From Propionibacteriaceae bacterium (lineage in GTDB: Bacteria > Actinomycetota > Actinomycetes > Propionibacteriales > Propionibacteriaceae): a DNA stretch of 64,000 bases. Both the position numbers and the translations under genes were made by a program. The notes beneath the pieces were generated by a model. That model made no database searches, had not been told where the DNA came from, and worked only from the letters and a program-made list of their open reading frames with translations. Positions 57,574 through 64,000 of the stretch are shown piece by piece; the stretch's first letter is position 1, and each line of letters begins with the position of its first letter. The stretch is from the NCBI GenBank assembly GCA_016717345.1, contig JADKFR010000005.1, positions 186,001 to 250,000 of the forward strand, written 5' to 3'.

Positions 57574-57597
57574 CTGCTGAGGGGTTGCGCTCAGCAG
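57574..57597. terminator. Possible hairpin between convergent genes
   Basis: CTGCTGAG (57574-57581) pairs with CTCAGCAG (57590-57597) around an 8-nt loop, between the convergent membrane protein and LCP genes. Modest stability. Confidence 0.5.
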
Positions 57598-57616
57598 CAC
57601 TTCTGACGGGATGTCC

Positions 57617-59209
57617 TCACTCAGCTGGGTGGTAGGCGCACTCGTTGTCGAGGTCGTCGCTCTTGGCCTTCGTCGTGGGTGATGCGGACGGCTTGGCCGA
57701 CGTGGACGGCTTCGCTGTGGCGCTGGCAGTTGCCGACGCCGACGGTTTCGCGGCGCTGGCCGCGGATTCCTTCAGGGCCTTCTTCACCCGGGTCTTCACC
57801 GCCGCCCAGTTCGGGTTGGCGCTCACCCAGCCGCCGTCCCCGGCCCGGAACACGACGCTCCGCAACGTGGTGCCGTGCACCCGATCAGCGAGCGTCAGCA
57901 TGGCCGGCAGCATGCTGCGCGGGATGTCGGTCTGGATGGTCTTTTCGCCGGCCTGGGCCACCTTCTGGTAGTTCAGCAGGACGTTCTGCGGGCTGGCTTG
58001 CTGTACCACCGCGTTGATCACGCAGCGCTGGCGTTCCATGCGGCTGTAGTCGTCCAAGCCGTAGCGACCGCGGGCGTACCACAGCGCCAGTCGGCCCTTG
58101 AGGTGCTGATTCGGGCCAGGCTCGATGTAGCTGTCAGGGAGGATGTGGGCGTCGGTCTGGCCACCGATCGGCACCCGGTAGTTGACGTTCACCGTGATGC
58201 CCCCCAGGGCGTTGATGAAGTCCTTGAAACCGTCCATGTTGACCTTGACGTAGTAGTCAACGTCGAGTCCGAGCGCCTCGCCGACCGACAGCTTCATGAC
58301 GTCGGCCGCGAAATTCTTGGTCTGGCCGAGGGCATCGTGAGGAACCCTGGCCGGCACCGTGCGGTACATGGCGTTGAGGAAGTAGTTCGCGTTGGCGGGG
58401 TTCACCCCGTCGTAGAAACCGTTGGGGTAGTACTTGTGCAGCGCGGAATCGGCCGGGAACGGCATTCGGGCGGTGTTGCGGGGTAATGAGAAGAGCGTGG
58501 AGGCGCCGGTCTTGGTGTCGATCGAGGCCAGAATCACCGTGTCTGTGCGGTCGCCCAGGCTTGCGGCCCGGTCGTTGCCCGAGTCCCCGCCGAGGATCAA
58601 GACGTTGAGACGGGCCTTGTCGGCCCACGGATCGGCCTGGTTGGTGATGGTGGGCTTGGTGGCGCTCTGGGCGTCGCTGGGATCGAAGATCGCGTTGACG
58701 AGGCCCGCGGTGGTGTAGGTGAAGTTCGCGGCGATCGCCATCGGAGCGGCCACCAGGAACGACAGCACGCCGACCAAGGCTGCCCCCGCGACGCGTTGCC
58801 CGAGGGTGGGACGGTGGGGCCTGAGGCTGAGGAAGGTGGCGCCGATCACGACGACCCAGCCGAGCGCGAGGACGGCCAGCGCGGCGGTGGCCCAGTAGAG
58901 CACGGCCGGATCCACAGCGGCGCTGGCGAGCGCCATCTTGTTGACCAGGAGAACGCCCACCAACCCGCCGACAATGACGGCCGCGAAGGCCATGATGAGC
59001 CCGCCGGTGACCCGATGACCGGCTCGCCAGAGGCCGAGGCCGGGGATCAGGGTTCCGGCAATCGTCCAGCCGGCGGCCCCGCCCATCGTGGTCGTGTCGA
59101 CCGGCTCGGCGGCGCGTCGAGGTGCGCCATAGGACGGTGGGGGACCGGCCGTCACTCGTGCGCTCGATGTGGTGTCATCACCCGTCGAGGGCCCTTGGTC
59201 AACCGGCAT
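57617..59209 (-). CDS. LytR-CpsA-Psr (LCP) family cell-wall ligase
   Basis: This 530-residue protein has several N-terminal membrane helices (about residues 40-165: AGWTIAGTLIPGLGLW, LIMAFAAVIVGGLVGVLLV, VLYWATAALAVLALGWVVV, AALVGVLSFLVAAPMAIAA), then an LCP domain (LNVLILGGDSGND; GDRTDTVILASID; ALWYARGRYGLDDYSRMERQ) and a Ser/Ala/Lys-rich tail. LCP enzymes attach glycopolymers to peptidoglycan. Most have a single N-terminal helix, so four is unusual. ATG at 59209 follows AAAGGACG; a TAGAAT -10-like box lies just upstream (complement of 59241-59246). Confidence 0.9.
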   Translation of the reverse strand: MPVDQGPSTGDDTTSSARVTAGPPPSYGAPRRAAEPVDTTTMGGAAGWTIAGTLIPGLGLWRAGHRVTGGLIMAFAAVIVGGLVGVLLVNKMALASAAVDPAVLYWATAALAVLALGWVVVIGATFLSLRPHRPTLGQRVAGAALVGVLSFLVAAPMAIAANFTYTTAGLVNAIFDPSDAQSATKPTITNQADPWADKARLNVLILGGDSGNDRAASLGDRTDTVILASIDTKTGASTLFSLPRNTARMPFPADSALHKYYPNGFYDGVNPANANYFLNAMYRTVPARVPHDALGQTKNFAADVMKLSVGEALGLDVDYYVKVNMDGFKDFINALGGITVNVNYRVPIGGQTDAHILPDSYIEPGPNQHLKGRLALWYARGRYGLDDYSRMERQRCVINAVVQQASPQNVLLNYQKVAQAGEKTIQTDIPRSMLPAMLTLADRVHGTTLRSVVFRAGDGGWVSANPNWAAVKTRVKKALKESAASAAKPSASATASATAKPSTSAKPSASPTTKAKSDDLDNECAYHPAE

Positions 59210-59370
59210 TCTCACGTCCTTTATCACGTTCGGCACAAGGATTCTACCCTGTGAAGCCGATTTGATCGATTCGGGGGGTTTTGAGTCCCTTCGCGGGGTG
59301 GGGCTGCGGGCTCCCGCCCGGTTGCTTTGCCGCCGGGCGCTGAGCCCCGCTAGGCTGGCTCAGCACTCTT

Positions 59371-59461
59371 GGAGGTGTCGCCTAGTCCGGTCTATGGCGC
59401 CCGCCTGCTAAGCGGGTTTGGGGCTTCAACCCCATCCGGGGTTCAAATCCCCGCACCTCCG
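59371..59461 (+). tRNA. tRNA-Ser (anticodon GCT)
   Basis: 91 nt. Acceptor GGAGGTG pairs with CACCTCC; anticodon arm CCCGC-CTGCTAA-GCGGG gives GCT; long variable arm (GGGGC...CCCC); T arm CGGGG-TTCAAAT-CCCCG; discriminator G. Its 3' half is duplicated at 62121, marking it as an integration target. Confidence 0.95.
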
Positions 59462-59511
59462 CCATGACAAGGGGAAACGCCCCTCCCGAGGTTCTCTCGG
59501 GAGGGGCGTTT
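59405..59511 (+). repeat. Attachment-site repeat in tRNA-Ser(GCT) (left copy)
   Basis: 107 bp running from the anticodon loop through the tRNA 3' end and its terminator are identical to 62121-62227. Integration into the 3' half of a tRNA that keeps the tRNA whole is classical for tyrosine-recombinase elements. Confidence 0.85.
59475..59511 (+). terminator. Terminator of tRNA-Ser(GCT)
   Basis: AAACGCCCCTCCCGAG (59475-59490) pairs with CTCGGGAGGGGCGTTT (59496-59511), a perfect 16-bp stem with a 5-nt loop. Confidence 0.9.
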
Positions 59512-60107
59512 GCTGGTCTCCTGGGGCCGTTTGGTCTCAGTGGTGGTCTCATCTGCGATGCCGTTGGGAATCGAACACGGCCATCGCGCGGACGGCGGCG
59601 GACGCTAGCGGACGGCGATGAACGGTCTGGACGGCCTCACAGAGCGTGGCACCCGCTCGGAAAGCGGGTGCCACTAAGGGTTGTCGGCAAAGTGCTTGTG
59701 ACAAGGGCAAACCCTCGCGTTCGCAAGGAACTTCCGGCTCAGGCCGTGGAGTGTTCAGACGTCGTGTCGCCGGCCAGTTGCCTCACCGAGCCGCAGAAGC
59801 TGGCGACCGCGTCGTTGAGAAGTCCGGCGAGTTGGGAGTTGCGGTGGACGGGAGTTACCGAGCCGGGAGCAGGCGAAGGCAAACGTCGACGTGCATAGGT
59901 TGGCTGTCTTGGCGAAGGCCCAAGATCCGCTCATGGTGGATATGCACGTGATACGACCGGATCTGCCGAGAGTCGGATGGTTGCCCGGCAGGACGAGCGA
60001 GTTGAGGTGTTCGCGTTCCCGGCGTGCGTTTGCGGGGTGCCTAGGGCGCGCTCAGCCTCAAATCGATGGCAAGCGGCCTTGCGCGTCTACGTGGGACAAT
60101 CCGCTCG
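59512..60107. other. Island sequence without a recognisable gene
   Basis: Open frames are short and overlapping, with no family I can name. It holds a hairpin (59646-59674). The first 60 bases, read on the minus strand, give a short ADETTTETKRPQE peptide that resembles the tail of actinobacterial tyrosine integrases. Confidence 0.5.
59646..59674. terminator. Strong hairpin in the island
   Basis: GTGGCACCCGCT (59646-59657) pairs perfectly with AGCGGGTGCCAC (59663-59674) around a 5-nt loop. Confidence 0.65.
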
Positions 60108-60629
60108 ATGAACTGGTCCAAGCTCTATGCATGCGCCCGACAAGTAGGGCGCATCATGTTCGTTGGCGTGATGTCGGCCGTCGCGCTGGGCTTCGTCGTG
60201 ATCGGCGTCGCGGAGGTCAGCGATCAAGATGAGCCGCGGTATTGGGGCAACTACACCGAAGGCGGCTGCGAGGCACCTGAGTTCGGTTGGGGTCCCTGTC
60301 GCAGTACTGGTCGGTGGGTGAGCGATGACGGTTCGATCGTGAAGGACCCGATCTACCTCGACGGCGATGTGGCTGAGGGTGGCACCGTCCGCGCAAGCTT
60401 CCGGCCCAATGGGTGGATCAACGACGAGGAGAACAACATTGTTCACACGCCGCAATGGTCAAACGCCGGGGCATGGTTCCCTTGGCTGGCCGCCGCCGGC
60501 GCTGGCGCCATCGCAGTTTGGTACTCGCTTCGCTGGTGGAGTAGATGGGGACGGTCCTCGACCTGGCTTGAGGTTATGAAGGGACTCAGTTCGCAACGAT
60601 CGCGAACCGGAACCGGCCCACCTGCCTGA
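60108..60629 (+). CDS. Hypothetical membrane protein of the island
   Basis: About 173 residues. Two membrane helices (IMFVGVMSAVALGFVVIGVA and WFPWLAAAGAGAIAVWYSL) flank an extracytoplasmic domain with two cysteines (GGCEAPEFGWGPC) that may form a disulfide. This resembles DUF3592-like layouts, but I cannot assign a family. ATG at 60108 begins MNWSKLYACARQ; the ribosome site is weak. It is the only intact-looking gene of the island. Confidence 0.65.
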   Translation: MNWSKLYACARQVGRIMFVGVMSAVALGFVVIGVAEVSDQDEPRYWGNYTEGGCEAPEFGWGPCRSTGRWVSDDGSIVKDPIYLDGDVAEGGTVRASFRPNGWINDEENNIVHTPQWSNAGAWFPWLAAAGAGAIAVWYSLRWWSRWGRSSTWLEVMKGLSSQRSRTGTGPPA

Positions 60630-61366
60630 GCTCTCGCCTTGCCCGACACCCCAACGAAGCCCTATGGAGCACCAGCCACACTCCCTCGACGAAACATCCT
60701 GAAATGCCGCGCGCCGCGTGGACGTCCCCCCGAACCGGGGTGGCCGCCCAGATGGTGCCGGTGCGTGCATGCCCGCACCGCCGAGACTCGCCCGATGCAC
60801 ACCGTCATGCCGTCCTTCGACCCCGACCGCGAGCTGCCGGGCGTCTCCGAGAGCCGGGAGTCGCCCCAGAGCCGTGGATCGAGTGGCCCCTCCCGGGCCC
60901 GGGTCAGGCCGCTGAAGCAGCCCGACCTTCCACCCCGGTCTTGATGGCCGCCAGCATGCTGCGCATGTCCTTCGCGATAGGCCCCCCACTGACCGACTCG
61001 AAGAGGTTCGCTCAATGCGGCGGCGCGGACGGTGCCCTTCTCGGCCGCCCTGCCGCGCACTCAACTAAATTCTGCCGCACCGCGGACGGTAGCCTGTCGG
61101 CTGCCCGACCGCGACCTGATCTGCCGCGCTGCGCGCGTGGGTGACCTGCCTTGTGGAGGCGCTCGACTCAGGCCAGCAAGTGTCTTGGGTGCGGAGATCC
61201 CATCCAGGCAAGCGATTCGGTTTCGTCTATCCGATGCGAACGAGGTCAACCGAGGCGTTGGCATGGCGCTTGGATCGATCTACACTGGTTCATGCAAAGG
61301 GCAGTAGCCCCGCGAAGTGAGCCTGGCAGTCCTCCGGACGGTGTGACGAGCCAGGCTGGCGCATTT
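60630..61366. other. Island sequence without a recognisable gene
   Basis: Open frames on both strands overlap and none has convincing domain or start. The stretch at about 61145-61310 reads in one frame as SGQQVSWVRRSHPGKRFGFV and on, without a start codon, which may be a gene remnant. Nothing else is seen. Confidence 0.5.
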
Positions 61367-61905
61367 CTAGAGGCGGATCACGCTCGTGACGAGCGGTTCG
61401 GCTCGCCGCAGCCAGTCGCCGCCGGCCTGTTGGCACCAGGCCACGGCGTCACTCACCCAGAGCAGCGGGTAGTCGCCCGGCGCGACGTGCCGGTAGGTGA
61501 GCTGGTCGAGGGCTGATCGGCGGGCGAGGTGGTCGCGGATGAGGCGCCGGTCTGAGGCGATGATGCTGTCGTCCCGCTCGATGAACAGCTCGTTTGCGTG
61601 GTCGGTGAGGCGGTCTTCGACAAGTGCGGTGAGGCACAGGCGCCGGCCTTCCCGGTCGCTCCCTACCTTGGCTTGGTAGACCGTGGTCCGCAGGTCGAGG
61701 CGGCCGAGTTCGGAGAGCAGTCCACGCCGACGGGGGTCGCTCTCGCTCTTGAAGTGGATCCGGCGCTGGCCCGGCTTCAGCAAGTTGCGGATCGCGCGAT
61801 TCGTTCCGGCGAGATCGAGCGGCTGCGCGGCCGCGGCTCTGCGATGTAGTAGCTGTGCGCCTTGGACTCATCGACGAAGACCCGGTCGCCCGGCTGAAAC
61901 GGCAC
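61367..61905 (-). pseudogene. VDESK-type (DUF3800-like) protein gene, frameshifted
   Basis: From a GTG at 61905 the frame reads VPFQPGDRVFVDESKAHSYYIA, the conserved start of an actinobacterial protein type related to DUF3800. It then goes off frame; the homologous continuation (NRAIRNLLKPGQRRIHFKSE, then LVEDRLTDHANELFIERDDS) is in another frame down to 61367. One missing base in the GCAGAGCCGCGG region (61826-61845) explains this. Corrected length is about 180 residues. DUF3800 proteins have a nuclease-like Asp/Glu pattern, and their role is not settled. Confidence 0.65.
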
Positions 61906-62120
61906 CGCACCAAGCTATCCGAGATCGCGCATGCCTCAAGCTTGAGGTCCGGACGCTAGTTCCCTCCGGAATCGAACGAGCTGGCCAGTGGGCGATAGTC
62001 GCGTGGTCTCAGTTCTAGTCTCATTTGCCCGCTTTCGACGTCGTTCGCCGGCCCGCGCCAGATCAGCGAAACGCCTAGCCACAGCCATGTACGGACAGCG
62101 TGGAACCCGGCTGTGCCCCA

Positions 62121-62227
62121 CTGCTAAGCGGGTTTGGGGCTTCAACCCCATCCGGGGTTCAAATCCCCGCACCTCCGCCATGACAAGGGGAAACGCCCCT
62201 CCCGAGGTTCTCTCGGGAGGGGCGTTT
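62121..62227 (+). repeat. Attachment-site repeat (right copy): tRNA-Ser 3' half plus terminator
   Basis: Identical to 59405-59511. It lacks the 5' half of the tRNA (the preceding bases do not match), so it is not a functional tRNA. It marks the right end of the island. Confidence 0.88.
62191..62227 (+). terminator. Duplicated copy of the tRNA terminator
   Basis: Same 16-bp stem and loop as 59475-59511. Confidence 0.85.
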
Positions 62228-62368
62228 CCTGGGCTCTGACGGCGTTTGGTCTCAGTTGTGGTCTCAGTTGTAGTCCGCGGAGAAGTCCTCGGCGCTGTTC
62301 GATTTCGGCTGTTCGGGCTTGTCCGGGACGGTTCGGAACGGCTCATCGCGGAGTTCAGGTCACCGCGC

Positions 62369-62659
62369 GTGACAGTCTCGTATGCCAGGGCCCGCGGACG
62401 GATCAGCTCCACGGAGTTGGCCAGCCTGGTCGGTGACTACGCGAGCAACGTGGGAACGGTGCTCAAGCGGTTGGAGGAAGACGGAGTACTGGCGCCCTCG
62501 CGGGCCTCCCGGCGTGGCAAGGGCTTTTACTACCGCTACGCCGGCGAGGCGTCTGCACTCCCCGCTTTGTTTGATGCTTCCTCACCGAACTCCTCCATCA
62601 GGATCTCGACGGGATGGGTGGGGGTGATGCTCGTCAGGGGTGCACCTCATCAGGGGTAG
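62369..62659 (+). pseudogene. C-terminal winged-helix fragment, probably of an AAA_4/Schlafen-type protein
   Basis: About 96 residues from GTG 62369: SYARARGRISSTELASLVGD, then NVGTVLKRLEEDGVLAPSRA and GKGFYYRY form a winged-helix unit like the C-terminal domain of AlbA_2/Schlafen-type ATP-binding regulators. The rest of such a protein (about 400 residues) is absent; upstream lies the right attachment site. It seems a truncated remnant, though a small free-standing regulator cannot be excluded. Its end overlaps the DUF4386 gene by 26 bp. Confidence 0.5.
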
Positions 62660-63374
62660 CCGACGATCTCGACGTCGGTGGGTCCGAGGCAGGCGAAGCA
62701 GCTCTTGGACGGAAGCCGCGCGCGATCATCCAGACCGCCAGCACCATCTCCTGCACGGCCAGGGGAAGGTACAGCACGCTCTGCGCCGCGGAGTCAGTGT
62801 CGATGACCCCATACAGCGCGAGCACGTAGGCCGCCACGTAGAACGGGATCGCCGCCAGACCCCACACCGCGATCCAGCGGGGGACGATGCGCGACCGATA
62901 GAGCAAGAGGTAGAACATCACCCCGCCAAGGCAGAACACGAGCGCGGTCACGGCGCCGACAGCGACATGGTCGAGCAGAAGGTTGCCCAGGCGCAGTCCT
63001 GCTGGTGACGCCGTGCCCGGTCCTGCTGACATCACCTCGCCCAGCGGCAGGAGCAGCAACAGGCTGACCGCGGACAAGACATAGCAGGCCGTCTCGACCG
63101 CTCCTCGCACCACCAGGTAGCCGATCGCCAGCACCTCATCCACCGGGCGCAGCACCGGGAAGAGGACCACCGGGACGAACGCGAGTGAGAGCCCCATGAC
63201 GAGCACAAGCAGCGCGCAGGTCACGACCGCCCCGGGGTGTTGCAGGCTGGCGGCAAGCCGATCGTTCGCGCCGCTCACCGGAGTGATAGCCACGACCATG
63301 CTGAGGACACCGGCCACGGTCCCGATGATGTACAGGATCCCAGCGGTCGTCGCGGCTGCTCTGTGTTCTCGCAT
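62634..63374 (-). CDS. DUF4386 family membrane protein
   Basis: This 246-residue protein has about six membrane helices and the DUF4386 start AATTAGILYIIGTVAGVLS, plus the family pattern of a helix pair around RGAVETACYVLSAVSLLLLL. Function unknown. ATG at 63374 follows GAGGACACC. The preceding 232 bases (63375-63606) show no gene. Confidence 0.85.
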   Translation of the reverse strand: MREHRAAATTAGILYIIGTVAGVLSMVVAITPVSGANDRLAASLQHPGAVVTCALLVLVMGLSLAFVPVVLFPVLRPVDEVLAIGYLVVRGAVETACYVLSAVSLLLLLPLGEVMSAGPGTASPAGLRLGNLLLDHVAVGAVTALVFCLGGVMFYLLLYRSRIVPRWIAVWGLAAIPFYVAAYVLALYGVIDTDSAAQSVLYLPLAVQEMVLAVWMIARGFRPRAASPASDPPTSRSSATPDEVHP

Positions 63375-63606
63375 GGTGTCCTCGTTCCTGACGCCCAACC
63401 GGTCGTGTAGTCCCAGAGTGAGCCCCTCTGCGAAGCCTAACAATCGCCCAGGTTCAAGCGGGTGGTGTGTGGATGCTGCCCCGTGCTGGTCTACCAAGCG
63501 GTGGGGGACGGCTGATGCCGTGAGGGCCTGCCGTGTCGTCCGTCGACCAGCCAAGATGAGACGAGGCCGCCGCGCTCGAGTGCCGGGCGTGGTCTCTCGA
63601 TCACGG

Positions 63607-63999
63607 TCAGCCGGAGGTCAGCATCCCCCAGGTTGCCGAGGCGATGGGCAGGCCCGCCAGCCGAGCGGCGGAGATGAGAATGGTGATCAGGCAGGCCGCC
63701 AGCAGGATGACCCTGAGCGTGGATGAGCGGAAGGACGCCGTGACGCCGGCGAAGAACAGCGATACCGCCAGCAGCACCGTCGACAGGGTGTACAGGTCAC
63801 CCAGCCGGCCCGCGTCCTCGCCGGCCTTGGTATCGGCGTTGGCTTGGTCCTGCGCGACTCGGTAGGGGCCAAGCACCTCATCCAGATAGGGCTTGTTGTC
63901 GAGGAGGTTCTGGGGTGTCCCGCCCGCCTTGACCTGCGTTTCCCAGGAATTGAGGTGGTCGAGGAATCCTTTGCGCACCAGAGAGTTGCGGTAGAAGCT
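63607..63999 (-). CDS. Membrane protein, start beyond the window
   Basis: The frame is open to the right edge, so only the C-terminal 130 residues are seen. A soluble part (HLNSWETQVKAGGTPQNLLD; YRVAQDQANADTKAGEDAGR) is followed by three hydrophobic helices (YTLSTVLLAVSLFFAGVTA; VILLAACLITILISAARL; a short last one). No family recognised. Confidence 0.7.
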   Translation of the reverse strand, partial: SFYRNSLVRKGFLDHLNSWETQVKAGGTPQNLLDNKPYLDEVLGPYRVAQDQANADTKAGEDAGRLGDLYTLSTVLLAVSLFFAGVTASFRSSTLRVILLAACLITILISAARLAGLPIASATWGMLTSG

Positions 64000-64000
64000 C

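Larger units (their letters stand above)
59405..62227 (+). mobile_element. Degraded 2.7-kb genomic island inserted at tRNA-Ser(GCT)
   Basis: The span is bounded by 107-bp exact direct repeats. Inside: a strong hairpin, one membrane protein gene, one frameshifted gene and long stretches without a clear gene. The sequence looks less GC-rich and less well ordered than the flanks. No intact integrase is present; short conserved pieces at 59531-59555, 62003-62026 and 62245-62270 may be integrase 3' ends. Confidence 0.75.

Noticed and set aside
60459..61064. 201-residue minus-strand open frame in the island
   Set aside because: Overlaps the better-supported membrane protein gene; no recognisable domain or ribosome site.
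62121..62177. A third tRNA-Ser gene
   Set aside because: Only the 3' half matches; the bases upstream cannot form the acceptor and D arms.

Overview
The window is very GC-rich, uses many GTG starts and is densely packed with genes. It carries a FolP2-type dihydropteroate synthase paralogue, a LytR-CpsA-Psr protein, a BTAD regulator, a circularly permuted ATP-grasp/alpha-E protein and a Pls-type polycation synthetase. Together these point to a high-GC Gram-positive actinobacterium. I lean towards Propionibacteriales, but that is inference. Several genes carry single-base frameshifts and there are two runs of nearly pure G, so part of the odd sequence may be assembly or sequencing error.

Layout. 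0-5.6 kb: the end of a BTAD regulator, a glycerophosphodiester phosphodiesterase, class I fumarase and a small membrane protein. 5.6-13.5 kb: a large MalT-like LuxR regulator diverges from SHOCT membrane protein - alkylsulfatase - SulP transporter - DUF389 protein; a 19-bp palindrome lies between them. 13.5-18.9 kb: citrate synthase, a YceI protein with a readable promoter and two operators, ornithine aminotransferase, a cyclic-2,3-diphosphoglycerate-synthetase-like protein and a universal stress protein. 18.9-23 kb: an osmoprotectant ABC importer operon with a lipoprotein cell-wall amidase inside it. 23.3-24 kb: an intergenic repeat cluster. 24-27.4 kb: transglutaminase plus ATP-grasp/alpha-E pair.

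27.5-39.1 kb: a lipoprotein, a patatin, pyruvate carboxylase (frameshifted), DUF2252, FolP2, PdxH, a HAD hydrolase and IlvD. 39.4-45.8 kb: the most interesting locus, a diaminobutyrate aminotransferase followed by a giant membrane Pls-type synthetase (A-T-TM-three beta-helix domains) that ends in its own phosphopantetheinyl transferase domain. This is predicted to make a diaminobutyrate homopolymer. 45.7-56.7 kb: phosphofructokinase, lipoprotein, M3 peptidase, threonine synthase, aldo/keto reductase, PIG-L deacetylase, a glutamine-amidotransferase-like protein, a YbdK-type ligase and a quinone oxidoreductase.

57-64 kb: two tRNA-Ser genes flank a membrane protein and an LCP protein. A 107-bp exact duplication of the 3' half of tRNA-Ser(GCT) plus its terminator bounds a 2.7-kb island (59405-62227) with a broken VDESK-type gene and no intact integrase. 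A truncated winged-helix gene, a DUF4386 membrane protein and a partial membrane protein end the window.
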